Shown: in pieces, positions 23,404-35,999 of the stretch
Layout: every line of letters starts with the position of its first letter
Position numbering within the stretch: position 1 is the stretch's first letter
NCBI RefSeq assembly: GCF_963583255.1
Contig: NC_084803.1
Coordinates: 4,894,121 to 4,958,120, forward strand
DNA length: 64,000 nucleotides
Source: Pyrus communis
Lineage: Eukaryota; Streptophyta; Magnoliopsida; Rosales; Rosaceae
Direction of reading: 5' to 3'
Made by a program: the position numbers and the translations under genes
Notes under the pieces: model-generated
What the model was told of the DNA's origin: nothing
The model's database searches: none
The model's input: only the letters and a program-made list of their open reading frames with translations

Positions 23404-24230
23404 TAAGCATGTCCAAGAAAATCCAAGGGGATTCGTATGGGGCTAAAAAAAAATTAACGTAGAAAGGTGAAAAATGGTTTGAACAACGAAGCAATTAACC
23501 CTGCAAGGTGAAAATTGTGTATACAGGTAATGAATTTCTTGTTGCTATAGTTAGAAATTGGATCCCGAGTCTCTTCATTTAGAGAATGTATTTACTTACG
23601 TTTTAAAAAATCTAAACCATTTGAATGATCCAACAGGTCAAAGTAACCACGTTAGCCTAGAGGGTAAATTTGTAACATTCTCAAAATTGACGGTAATAGC
23701 TTTGTGAATTACAAATTGGAAAATTATATAACAAAACAAAAGCAAAGAGAATATTAACAAGCGAGCTTGACTATTTTTAGCTTTCATACTTCTTTCTCTC
23801 AAGATGTTGAGAGGCAAAATTCCACTAGATTTCTCGTCCTTTTTAGTGTATGCTTAATGTTGGAACGTGTATTGTATTAAAGAGAAATAACACAATCAGA
23901 TGAAGAAAAAAAATTCAAAATCGTGTTACTCATGGAACACAAGATGAGGGACTAGATGATTGATCAAGACCTGTTAACAGAGTAGAAAACAGAAGGGGAG
24001 ATGAAAGAAAATTAGCGGAATTGGCGTGGCTTACTTTAAGCCATCAGATTGTTTGGTTGGTTTAGATTTTTCGAAATGCAAGTAAATGCACAAGTTCAAG
24101 ATGTAGAGACTCAGGATCCTCTGGAAATTTGTGTACCTTATTTACCATATACACCTGGCAACCAATTCTCCAATCGACACTTGTCCCCACATTTTGTCTG
24201 TCGCTACTCTCTTCTGCAACCTTTTACCTC

Positions 24231-24237
24231 TATATAA
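24231..24237 (+). promoter_or_regulatory. TATA box of the CYP707A gene
   Basis: TATATAA in CTCTATATAAACTG, 161 bp upstream of the ATG, implies transcription starting near 24265 and a 5' leader of about 125 nt. Confidence 0.65.
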
Positions 24238-24391
24238 ACTGCTTCTTCTTCCTCTCTACCAGTGGCTCAAAATTAGCAAAGCATACAACTCGTCTTTTTT
24301 ACTACAAAACCTCACCAACTAAATTAGCATTCTCACTAAGAAAGAGATTGAGAGAAAGCCATCGGGTTTAGGGTTTAGCGTTTAGAGATCG

Positions 24392-27300
24392 ATGGATGCA
24401 ATTTTGACCTACGTTTTGATCTTGCTCTTCACCCTTCTGTCATTTGTAATTTTTATGAAAAGGGACAAGAGAGGAGGACAAGTACCCCAGAAAGGGGCTC
24501 AGCTCCCTCCAGGTTCATTAGGTTGGCCTTATATAGGAGAGACCCTCCAGCTCTATTCTCAAAACCCAAACACCTTCTTTTCTTCCAAACAGAAAAGGTA
24601 CGTAGGTCAAATTGCCCCCCATTTCCTCGTCGATCAGGCTGTTTTTTTTTCCTGACCTCTGAACATTTCTATGCTCTATACTTTGTTCAGGTACGGAGAG
24701 ATTTTCAAAACGCATATCCTGGGATGTCCAAGTGTCATGCTGGCAAGCCCCGAGGCCGCAAAGTTTGTATTGGTGACTCGAGCTCACTTGTTCAAGCCCA
24801 CGTATCCCAAAAGCAAAGAGCGTTTGATTGGTCCGTCAGCGCTGTTTTTTCACCAAGGAGATTACCATATGCGGATGAGGAAATTAGTTCAAGGATCTCT
24901 CTCCCTTGACATTATTCGAAATTTGGTGCCTCATATTGAAGGCTTAGCTGTTTCTGCCACAGATTCCTGGGCCACTGGCCAAGTCATCGACACCTTCCAT
25001 CATATGAAGAAGGTGAGATTTTCCTATCCTAAAATCCTTAATTTTGTTTTAAGCGATAGTATGAAAGAATTACGGAAGATTAGTTATTCGTCAATAGTCG
25101 CATGCGAAACCATGTAATCGTGATAAAATACAATTAAATAAAAAGATCTTTGACTATGCCCTTTTTGTTTAAACAAATGGGTTATCTAAAAAGTACTGTT
25201 CATATTTCATATGATAAAGTTTCTTGTCTTTGCTCGTATGGTTTTTATTTTGACTGACTTTTATTTTATTTTATTTATTGTGTCCTCGTAGTTATCTTTC
25301 GAGGTTGGTATACTTGCAATTCTTGGCAATTTGGAGGCACATTACAAAGAAGAGCTCAAAAAGAATTACACCATTGTGGACAAAGGCTACAATTCATTCC
25401 CCACAAACTTTCCGGGCACACCATACAAAAAGGCTTTATTGGTATTTTTTTAAATTCATGTAATTAATTATTTTTGTCAAATTTTCATGTAATTATTGAT
25501 TAAATCTAAACATGTTTTTGATAAACTAATTGTATCGATTATTTGTAGGCAAGGAAGAGGCTAAGAGTGATTTTGGGTGACATTATATGTGATAGGAAGG
25601 AGAAGAGATTACTCGAACAAGATCTATTAGGTTGCATGTTGAACCCAAAAGATGAAAAGGTTGAAGTCATAACTGATGACCAAATTGCTGACAACATTTT
25701 GGGTGTGCTTTTTGCTGCTCAAGACACCACAGCTAGTGTAATGACCTGGATTGTCAAGTACCTCCACGATGACCCTAAGCTTCTAGAGGCTGTAAAGGTA
25801 CTATAAAGACACTTCAACAAATGATATATTCAGTTGTTCATGCATGCGAGTAATTTCTCATTGTTTTTATCATTGTGAAGATCCACAACTACCCATGCGT
25901 ATAAGCAATGTTTAATCCTTTAATTACTGTAAAACTCACACTTCATCAATAGTTAGAAATCAAGTATGATAAGCTTACAACTATGTATATGTATGGACAC
26001 CAAAATACAGCTATAGCCATATCATCGTGGTTCTTTCTAGAACAACTCACTTTCACACCATTTGTTGTCTCTTTATCCGTAAAATGATATGACAATTTTG
26101 TTTATATTTAAGTATACTTGCCTAATTTGCAGGCTGAGCAGAAGATAATTCGTGAAGCAAATGAAGAAGGCCAGCACCCATTGAGCTGGGCACAGACTAG
26201 AAACATGCCAGTTAGTCACAAGGTATGAGATATATGCATGCACTGTCTCATACGATGCAATCATACAAGAAATGGAATTATATTTTTACTTAATTTGTTG
26301 CTAACTGTAGGGAATTACGTGTCTTCTTTCTTTCTCAGGTTATTTTAGAGAGTTTGAGAATGGCAACTATTATATCTTTTGCCTTTAGAGAGGCTGTCGT
26401 TGATGTGGAATACAAAGGTACTTACAAGACTATAAATTAATAAACAATTTTCTATAAGTTACACATATGAGGTGGCATTTAAATTTTTCTTATGATTTTC
26501 GCACTCTTTTCTTCTTATCAACTTATGCACATTTTTTGGTTTTTTTTTTCTTTCCATTGATTAACATTTAATTCATTATGTCTATTGATTCTATACTATG
26601 CGATAATCATGTCTCTAATTTTTTAATGACATTCACAAGAGACATTTTGTCATACATAATTGTATCATCTTGTCCCCAAATTTTTAATGAAATTGCTCCT
26701 ATAAGATATATATCCAAGACGAAATAATTGGTCATGAACGAAAGTTAGTGAAGGATAGTACTATTTCACACATCTTTTTACCTCTTAAATACCCTTGTTA
26801 ATCCATCGATATTTTTCAATTTATTCAATTCGACGGTCGAAAATTAAGAAGATTGTGTGATAGGTAAAATATGTATGTGTATAGCAACACCCTTAATAGA
26901 AAAGAAACAAAAACAAAAATTTAATTATTGATGACTACATACACATTTTCTACTTGTTTGGTCAAACATATTCTCTTGTTTCTAGCATATGTGCATTAAT
27001 TTGTCTAACTAGAAAATGAGATGTAGTAGCCATAAGAACAAATAAACCTAGAGATGTATATATGATTGACGGTGGAATATGTCACAGGGTACTTGATTCC
27101 AAAAGGTTGGAAAGTGATGCCTTTGTTCAGGAACATTCATCACAATCCTGAATATTTTGCCGACCCTCTGAAATTCGATCTTTCTAGATTCGAGGTATGG
27201 GGACTACTGTTCCTTTTTTTCTGTTCTTGCTCATTCTACCCCTCTATATCTAAACTTATAAGATCACGAGAATTTTAGAATTTATGAGTATATTGTAAAA

Positions 27301-27702
27301 TTTAACTGTGAGATGTGCGTTAATAAATTATATATAAAAAGTTTAACGGATGAATCTGAACCATTTAAAATACAAATATATATTATTGTACGTTGATGTA
27401 AAGTAGGATAAGATATAACGTACTATAATTATTAACAACCAATGTATTTTGATGTTTTAATTAAACTGTGTTTGATGCTTAATTAGGTGGCACCAAAGCC
27501 AAATACATTTATGCCATTTGGAAGTGGAGTGCATGCTTGCCCCGGAAACGAGCTTGCAAAGCTGGAAATGCTGGTTATGATGCACCATTTGGTCACCAAG
27601 TTGAAGTGGGAAGTAGTGGGATCCCAAAGTGAGATTCAATATAGCCCCTTCCCTGTGCCTCTGCATGGACTCCCAACCAAATTTTGGAAACAATCTGCCT
27701 GA
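24392..27702 (+). CDS. CYP707A: Abscisic acid 8'-hydroxylase, cytochrome P450 CYP707A
   Basis: Eight exons: 24392-24597, 24691-25012, 25292-25441, 25549-25797, 26133-26222, 26339-26417, 27088-27194 and 27487-27702 (1419 nt, 472 aa), all GT-AG. CYP707A enzymes hydroxylate ABA at C-8', the main step of ABA breakdown, on the ER. An N-terminal membrane anchor (residues about 5-21) is followed by the proline-rich [13 protein letters not shown]. Other landmarks are the I-helix FAAQDTTAS at 281-289, ExxR (ESLR, 343-346), [12 protein letters not shown], and the haem-binding [11 protein letters not shown] with Cys419 as thiolate ligand. WIVKYLHD and [15 protein letters not shown] are characteristic of CYP707A. 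All key residues are intact. The first and last exons close exactly on family sequence. Subtype (A1-A4) was not resolved. Intron 6 (26418-27087) holds a MITE-like insert. Confidence 0.92.
26752..26893. mobile_element. Probable MITE in CYP707A intron 6
   Basis: The left end, GATAGTACTATTTCACACATC, and the right end, reverse complement GGGTGTTGCTATACACATAC, are weak inverted repeats sharing the GCTAT-CACACAT pattern of the MITE at 36592-36737. No target duplication could be confirmed. Confidence 0.4.
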
Positions 27703-29442
27703 TGTAGTTGATTTCTCATAACCCTCCCCAATTTAACTCATCCTCATATTTCATGTTTTTTTGTAAGCATCTCAACCGATAAGTTAAATTGCTATGCAGA
27801 CACAAAATTGCAAGAATTGAAGGAGAAAACCATTAAGTAGTCAAATCCTCATAGATTTGAGGCACTGAGGGCAATGTCAAAATTGGCATCCCATAAGATT
27901 TGTTTTCAAATATTATTTTAATATTTTTTAATGTTGGTCATGTGACTATCCGTCCCGAATTATTATATATTTTTCAACTCGATAGCGTGGAAATGACGAT
28001 GTTTCCCTTGAAATGTTGTAATACGATTGTGTAATCGGGCCTAAGGAATTGACCAACCGTCTCCCATAAATTTGGACCCAATTAGAATTTGGGTTTGTTT
28101 TAGATTGATTTTCTTTTGCCCTAAACCTCATGGCCCAATCAGGGCCTTGATTCTTTTATTTTGACCTATCCCATGGCTCACACACACGTGCAACCATCTG
28201 CTTCTCCTTCTTTCTTGAACTCTCTCTCTCCGTACACTCAAACTTACAGCTCTCAAATCCTTCCAAAACCTCACAGATCGTCTTTAACTTAGTCACCATC
28301 ATCTTCTTCTTGACTCCACGAGCCTGTCTATACCTGTAGTTGAGAGAGCAATTGACGGGATCACGGGATACCCGAACTCCGGTAAGGAGTGAAATTATCT
28401 CCGGCATGATCGAGGGTGTTTCACTTAGTTTCGAGGTTTAGTAAGGTAATTACTCAACTTATCTAACATGTTAGACTAATTTTGGTTAAGTTTGGACGTC
28501 AAAATAAGCTCGGTAGTGAGTTTGTAGGAGTAGCCGGCTTTTCAAGGATTTTTCTGGTCATTTTTCGTCGAATTTAGGACCCCAAATAGGTAAGAACGTG
28601 CTCTTCTTGTTCAGGGCTTCAATTTGATATAAAATTCATGAAATTTGGTGTTGAAATGATAGAGATATTGAGATTCAAAGTTTTTACAGAAACCGGCAAG
28701 TGCAGCAGCGGCCAACGACGGATTCTGGCGAACCATCGGAGAAGACAGAGCATATTCCGTCAAGTTTGACAGAATATTCTTAACGACGTCAGGTATATTT
28801 AACGGAATATTCTATTTTTTAACGGAATATTCCCTAACGGCGTGAGGGTTATTATCAGCGTGCCAGGTATGTGCCTGAGCATGGTCGGCACGTGAGGGCG
28901 TGTGGGACGTCGGAAAATTATTCCAAAAATATGGGGATGCTCGTGGTGTTGAGTAGGCCACGATGGTATATTCAAATACCCCAATTAAGCAACGTATGAG
29001 AAGTTATTTTATAGTGATGGTTATGTGCTTTAAAATAACATTAAAATAGTTGTTTCATATATAGGTGAGACATTTCCAGAGGACGAACGCAACCAGGCGA
29101 GACTTGGGGGTTACGATCAAGCTACATACCAGTGAGTGGGCTTTTTGGTTATATATATATACACATATATATGCCTTATGTTTCCCAGAAACTGTTTAAA
29201 TGGTTTTTACGTTTTAAATACCATGTCGTATACATTACATATTAGTATATGCTCTAATATAGCTGTGCATATTTTTGCTCAACGTCATGGACGCTCGGGT
29301 AAGCTTCAGGTGAGTATATAGTGATGGTTGTGATGGTAGTGTGTATGATTATGATGAGTTGCTTTTAGTGATTTATATCCTGTACCCCGGTGTTAGTGCT
29401 TCACCCGAGGATAGGGGGTAGCCTTCACATGATCGTTCACCT

Positions 29443-29626
29443 ACCGCACCACACGCTCACCTTGGATCCAAGGCAGGTGCCAGCTTGTCGTACACACCAA
29501 ATTAGGTGGTTCCGACTCGCAGGTGACTTGCAATACTTCGCACAACCTTCACATGATTGTAGCACTTGAGCGTACTTATTTACACCTAGCCTGTCGTACA
29601 GACCACATTGGTGGTTCCGACTCGTG
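29443..29626 (+). repeat. Imperfect structured repeat in the outer element
   Basis: Two related units begin near 29486 (TTGTCGTACACACC...) and 29591 (CTGTCGTACAGACC...) and both end GGTTCCGACTCG. In each, GTCG can pair with the CGAC near the end, and CACC/GGTG or ACCA/TGGT pairs inside. CCTTCACATGATYG occurs before each unit. Confidence 0.55.
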
Positions 29627-32600
29627 TGCATGATTTGATTTGATTGTTGAGTTATAGATTTAGCCGTACATGTAATATCCCGAAAATTTTAAGTAGTGAT
29701 TAAGAGTGGATTGCTGGTGGCCATTGTTAGCAAAATTAATTTACCTTGTTTGAGGTTTGGATCAATTGGCCTTTGGCCCATTAAAAGTTCTCTTACTATT
29801 GAGACCAAGCCTTGGATTGAAAAGAAAAGAACTAAAAGAAGAGGAAAAAAAATGACGCTTATGTTAGTAAGGAGAAAAGGTTTGAGCACATTCTAGAAAA
29901 ACCTTTTCTTTTGTTGATCTCCTCTCCAGCCAAGAGAGATGAAGAAATTCCTCTCCTTTAGCTCTTAAACTTTCAAAAAAAAAAAAAAAAAAATTAAGGA
30001 AGAGGAATTTAGTTTTCTTTTCCTCTATTTGTGAAGATTAGGACAAGTGAGGATCCTTCCTTTGTCTCTATTAGAGGTATCTATTTCTTACCTTGGAAAT
30101 CTATTTGATATTTGGTTTGATAACCCATAAATTGATTTGGGTGGGAGTAGGAAACATGAAAGTATCATATTGCATGTTATAGTTTTTGAGATGAGCACCA
30201 AGTGTTTGTTTAAAGTCCCCAATTAACCTTGAATTAGGGTATGTTGTCTAGTATTTTGTATGAGGAGTGTGTGATGATTTTTCTTACTTATAGATAAGGA
30301 AGAGAAGGACAAGGTGACTACTAAACAAGTCGACGAACACCATGGGAGTTGAATATCAAGAAATTGTGTTGAGGAAATTTCAACCATAAAAATATTTAGA
30401 TTTTCTATTCTTACTTGATAAAGAATTGTTGGCATTTGAGCACTATTTCAACGTTTTCCATTTTCGATTATGTGAAAGAAGTGAAGCAAATGTTTTTAAT
30501 GGGTTGATTTCTAATGATTTTAATTTTCTTCCTACAACTTTGGGGAAGTTTAAAATGATTTCAAAGGCTGTCAAGATTTCGTTCTAACGTGCATGACTTT
30601 TATGTTACTCATTATGAGATTCTGAAGCATGTTGAGATGAATGTTTGATTTTGAAAGTAGATGGAAAGTAGTATAATACATGTGCTGTTGAGAATGTTGA
30701 GAAATGTATGAATGGGCACAATGACTAGTGAAATTGTTAGATTATGGGCACAATGACCCAATGTTCCGCGTGGAAAGCTCTATGTGTGGGCTGTAAGAAT
30801 GGGTTATCAATGTGACAGATATGTGTGGTATATATGTTGGCCAGGTATATTATGATTCTATCCAATCTGCTAATCACTTGTTTGGGATAAAAGAGAAACT
30901 TTGTGATCAGTTGTGCTATTGTTTCTTTTAATGACAATGGCTCTATTATCTTTATGATGAAATAAGTGTTTTTGAACCGTGTGTTGTACCGTGTTGTTAT
31001 CAAAGCTGTTTATGCTCTGAAACTTTGGTTTTCCTACCATCTATTACTTACAAGCATTTTAGAGTATAATTCCAGTGTTGGATTACGTAGTGGTGGATAT
31101 AAACTGTTTTGAATCACTATTATCATTTTTCGGCATGCACTAGAAATTTTAAATGACTACGGACTTACTGAAAAACCCTACTGGGCATTTATGCTCACCC
31201 ATTTTTCTAAAAATGTATTTTTCAAGTGGTGTAGGGTTGACTTGCTGGGTTTCGAGTTACAGCTCTATTCTGGACTAGTAGAAGGGAGTCCAGGCGTATC
31301 TTTTGGGTGAGTTGCCAAAGTATTTGTATAGTTAATCTTAGACTGTAAATGATCTTTTTGTTGCGTTGTAGACTAAGAAGGGGTAGGCCAAAATGGGTTA
31401 GTGTCTCTACTTACCTGGGCAATGAAAACCATGTGTATATATAATTACCTGTCTTTTGGCTTGTATAAATTATGCTCATGTACATTTTCATCAAATGACC
31501 TGAACACGTTTTTGTTGTATGAAACCTTGAAGGTCTTTTGTGAACTTATTATAGCCTATAAGGCTTAATGAATTGCCTTTGGAGAATCACTATGAACTGG
31601 GTTATGTTTAAAACTGTGGGTGATTATCTACTATCTAGGTGACATTTTGAAAATTTCAGATTTGTACCCTTTGGAACATATTCAGCTTTATTTCCAAAGT
31701 GACTTGGTGTTGCTGAAACTGTTTTTTTTTTTTTAGAAAAACAGCAGCATGCCTATTTTAGATTTAAATTTTCCTAGGCTTCCCGAACTCAAAAATCAAT
31801 GAAATTTTAACACAACTTAGTTTTATGTGTCTACTTGGAATCTGGAAAAATTCACACTTTTTTTTTTGAACGAGTTATTTTTGGTGAATTTTACAGTTCA
31901 GGTTGTCTTTGCAGTTTGTATTTGTGATATCCCATCCCCAAAATTATTATTTTATTTTATTCTTGATGTATTTCGAAGATTTGATTGGAACTAGTTCTTT
32001 ATTTCTCCAAATTTGAGAAAAATGAAGTGAGGGGTACTTTAGTTATTTCCAATTTTATCGATCTTTTCAGTCAACTCTTGAATTAGTTAGATAAAGTTCG
32101 ATTCCATGGGCGCATAGGCGTAAACAGATCTTATTTCCGAGTCAGAACGGAGAAGTTAAAGTCGTTTGAAGTTGATGGCATTTTGGTAATTTTACTAAAA
32201 TGCTATAAATGGGAGGGAAACCTCCAGAAAAGGGGGAGGTTTCTGAAAATGGAAGGGGGTAGCTGCACTAACCCGTTTTAGGGAGACTTGGACCCGTTAA
32301 CCCACAAACTTGACCCGCTTGTATCTTCTTCATCATAGTTCTGTTTTGGGTGATTTTGGTGTCCATGGAAAGCTCTTGACGAACCCTACATCTTTGTAGT
32401 GTTAGATTTCCCAATTTCTTTTCCATCTTTGCAGTTCGAAGCCACAAAGCCCACGACTTTTCTAGCGGTTTTATCATTTTTCCGGTGGTTCTGGCAATCA
32501 TTTCCTTCGAGTGAGGTATGAAACTTCATCTACTCTTCATAATCTTCAAGTTGGTATGCTTAGTTTGTGCTTTCGTATTCATTTTAGAGTTGGATGTTTA

Positions 32601-33583
32601 GAACCCTAGAAATCCGGTTTTCTCCGGTGAATTTGGATGGTTTCCGATTAGAAATTATCGTCGGCCTAGTTGTGAAAAATGTTTCCCTTGTTGAGCTCTA
32701 GCTACCACGTAAATTTGAGCTCATCTAGTTAATGTTGAAAATTTGGGGTTTCTAAACCCTTCATCTTGACTACCACCGCGTGTGGTGGTGCGTGGGATCA
32801 TTCACGAGTATTGTCTAGGTTTTAAATACCTTTTAGTGACCCTGTGAACCTATGTCTAGCTCGGTTTCTAAAGATTCAATTGTTTGGTGTGGTGATCAAT
32901 TTGGACCGCCACTTGTTTGTGTGATTGACGACAATCCGACTGTTGGATCATAAGGAAATTTTAGTATGTTATTTTAGATGCATAATGTGGACTTTGGGAA
33001 GTTATGGATCATAAATCTGATGTACGGATCTTCAAGATCGAATTACGTAGAGTGGTGGACCCTATTGTTGACCGAGAGTTGAATGGTGGTCAACATGTCT
33101 CAATATGTTTTAAATAATAAAATTAGTACTATGGGAGACTTAAGTGAAGTCTAGTGGGCCTACATTGGTTAGAGAGTGACTTGAACATATGTGATATGTT
33201 TATTACATTGCTTTCTTATATTGGTATCATCTGTGAATTTGACCTAGTTTTATAATGTGATTATATATATATATATTTAGTCATTGACCTATGTTTATTA
33301 AACATGATCTGGCTTGTGTATTGATGATGATCGTGATATGTGATTTGACATGCATATTTGAAAGGTGGTTGATTTACATAGATGGTATGATATGATGAAA
33401 TGTGAGTGATTTTAATATATGTGAATATGAAATGGTTTTATTATGTTTCCTATAAATTGTTAATTTTTATATTTAGCCATCGAGGTAGTTTATGAAGTGG
33501 GATTTGATGTGCATATTGGAAATATGGTTTGTTTTGTATGATTGGCTTGATTTGATGAAAGGTGAGGGCTAGTAGTAGACTAG

Positions 33584-33873
33584 GACCCTGCTTGGTTAAT
33601 CCGCATTGGGTGGTCACTAGTGGTCCTGCTTGGTTAATCCGCATTGGGGGACCATACTATATGCATGGATCGTGCTTGGTTAATCTGCGTTGGGCGATCC
33701 TTATGGCCATGTATGCTTAGGAATGATCATGCTTGGTTAATCCGCATTGGGTGATCACTTCCTAACAACTGTAGGAGTGACTCTGCTTGGTTAATCCGTA
33801 TTGGGGGGTCACGACCTGCTGGGTTACTTTCTTGGGGGTGGCTTTGCTTGGTTAATCCGCTTTGGGGGGCCAC
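33584..33873 (+). repeat. Six-unit hairpin array with conserved loop
   Basis: Six units share the loop TGCTTGGTTAATCCGCATTGG but have different flanking stems that remain complementary: GACC/GGTC (33584, 33612), GGTCC/GGACC (33622, 33649), GGATCG/CGATCC (33667, 33695), TGATCA/TGATCA (33724, 33752), GTGACTC/GGGTCAC (33777, 33806) and GTGGCTT/GGGCCAC (33838, 33867), the last two using G-T wobble. Unit spacing is 38-60 bp. A stem that changes while pairing is kept points to a selected RNA or single-strand fold. Confidence 0.85.
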
Positions 33874-34245
33874 TTCCTATTTGGTTACTTACGTAGGCTT
33901 CAGTTGAACTGCATCCCTCTAGTCGTACTTTTCATTGTGTTGTATGAGATTATGGTTGTGAGATATTGTGATTTGTTTCAGATGAACCGTTGGATGTCTA
34001 GGTGACTCCTTCAGAGTTTTCAAAAGTTTGGTATTGATTTCTTATGAATGATTTATATTCAAGGTTTATAAATTGTGATTGATGGCTGGTTTTATTATTG
34101 TATCAAATGCTTATTTTATTGTCACTCACCTGAGCCTCTCAGCTTATCTGAGTGCCTGATTTGCCAGTGCACAAATTCCATAATATTGGCATTGACTTTA
34201 CATATGACAGGTCTGGGTAGATTATGAGAAACCGCTTGATATTTT

Positions 34246-34340
34246 GGTTCCGTTGAGTGGTCCGGAACCTGATGTTGTTGTATTCCGTTGAGTGGTCCGG
34301 AATCCTTGCTCTTGTTTATTCCGTAAGGTGATCTTAGAAT
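34246..34340 (+). repeat. Second hairpin array, loop TTGAGTGGTC
   Basis: Three units: GGTTCCG...CGGAACC (34246, 34263), ATTCCG...CGGAAT (34282, 34298) and a decayed ATTCCG...TAGAAT (34318, 34335). The first two share the loop TTGAGTGGTC while the outer stem changes compatibly (GGTT/AACC versus AT/AT). Confidence 0.7.
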
Positions 34341-35999
34341 CCTAAATTTGAGTATATGGGAATTACCACAATAGATATTGTGAATATAAATTAGAATTAC
34401 CATGTTTATTACTCATAATCCAAGTGGGGAATTATATAGGGTTTCTTGGTTAATTCGTGAAATGTTATGTTATCGCACTGTTTGAATAACGTTATTAAAT
34501 GCTAAGATCGTGCATCTTAGATTTATGAATTGATTAATTGACGGGATTGTGGAATGACGTTGGATATGAGTGTGGTTATTATGAGTATTTTAGTTGATTA
34601 ATATTTCTAGAGAATAATATGTACTTTGTTGATTCTTAAATATGTTACACGCTATGAAATGCGATTTTATGTGGGAAACATGATGATTTATGTGATGGAT
34701 GAAGTGGAAATGTTAATCGTCATGTGGGATTGTTATGTTGGATATCATTGTTATTGTTATGATTAGACTTGTTGATAAATGTGCCTAGAGAATGGTATTG
34801 TACATCGTTGGTTCTTTGAAATGATATATGTTGTGAATTGCGGTATCATGTTGCGACATAATGACCTATATATTGATGGAGGGGAAATCATGATTTTCAG
34901 GTGGGTTTGTTATGTAACCCTGAGTCTAGTAATTTCATGCTTGTCAAGTTCTATTGATTGATTGGGAAATGTTATGCTTTTCGACTTAATCGGATTGTGT
35001 TATATGTCAATTATTGTGCATGACGAACTACGAATGGCTTGATCCCTATTTAGGATACGTAGGTAGTCTAACGGAGAGGTTAGATGTAGCCATAAAGCAT
35101 ACGAAAAATTACTAATGCGATTCGATTATTGAGTTGTGCTTTGCCCATATCCCAGAGGTGGGCTATGATAGATACGGATTTTTGGTGACGTCACGTATCA
35201 ATTCTGGACGTATGTCGGGATTGGAGTGTGACAGTATTACCACAAGAAGTCTTTTAACTCTATTTCTTTAAGTTAGCTTTGTAGTTTTGGATTAATGTAT
35301 TTGTTGAGTTTAAATTTTCATTGACAAAATCTTAAGTTACACCCTTAAACAACCACTTTGTTTTATTTATTTCTCTTAATCTCACACCTAAAGTTTTGGG
35401 GTGTGACAGTACAGGTAATGTTAGGTGACTCCGGCTGATATGTCACTTTATATTAGTGCAATTCACATGGCTTACTTATTCATGGTTGAGATGATTGTCA
35501 TGGCATACACATGGTTTGTTATTCTCAAGTTTAGTTTGCATAGATGTTTACAGTATTATTTTCTGAGAACCTTATACGGGTTTTACGTTGAGGGGTTATT
35601 ATATTTGAAAAGACAAATGGCTTTGAAAAGTTTTGTTTTTACCCACTCACACTTTTTGTTTTATGCCCCTCCAGGTTCTAGATAGAAGTTCGTGTCGGTG
35701 GCTCACGAGGACTTCATGGCGGATTCTGACAGACATCCACCAGTGTAGGGTTTCATTTATGATATGTACAATTAGTAATTAGACTTCTGGACTGCATCCT
35801 GATACCCACGCTCTGGTTATATGTGTCATTTACTCTAAACATTTACACTCGTACTTATGCTAGTCTAGTGTAAATTAGTTAGTAGGTTTTTATTTACCCG
35901 TATTTTCATATCACGTTCACTTCCGCATAGCATACGTGGCTACGTCATCCTTTCGTGACGGCCAGCATGCTTCGATTAGAGTTGGGGTGTGTTAGGTCA

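Larger units (their letters stand above)
31923..35233. mobile_element. Inner LTR-like element (third nesting level), 3311 bp
   Basis: Begins TGTGATATCCCATCCCC and ends GGGATTGGAGTGTGACA, with GTATT duplicated at 31918-31922 and 35234-35238. The ends form the imperfect inverted repeat usual for LTRs. There is no gag-pol sequence and no second LTR copy inside, so a long solo LTR is the simplest reading. It contains two arrays of small hairpins (33584-33873 and 34246-34340). Confidence 0.8.
29671..35408. mobile_element. Middle LTR-like element (second nesting level)
   Basis: Begins TGTAATATCCCGAAAA and ends AAGTTTTGGGGTGTGACA. GTACA flanks it on both sides (29666-29670, 35409-35413), so it inserted into the outer element. 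Without its own insertion it is about 2.4 kb (29671-31922 plus 35239-35408). No protein frame longer than about 90 codons occurs and none resembles gag or pol. A solo LTR or non-autonomous element is inferred. Confidence 0.78.
27941..35994. mobile_element. Outer LTR-like element (first nesting level)
   Basis: Begins TGTGACTATCCGTCCCG and ends GAGTTGGGGTGTGTTA, flanked by GGTCA on both sides (27936-27940, 35995-35999). Without the nested insertion it is about 2.3 kb (27941-29670 plus 35414-35994). There is no coding frame. The TG start, 5-bp duplication and CCGTCCCG/GGGGTGTG ends fit a long solo LTR or a large non-autonomous LTR element; the 3' end is TA instead of CA. A structured segment with repeated GTCGTACA...CCGACTCG units lies at about 29440-29620. 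Confidence 0.75.

Noticed and set aside
33584..33873. CRISPR-like array (regular spacing of a conserved 20-bp unit)
   Set aside because: The unit is a hairpin loop with changing stems inside a plant LTR-like element; there are no unique spacers of constant length and no cas genes, and the genome is eukaryotic.
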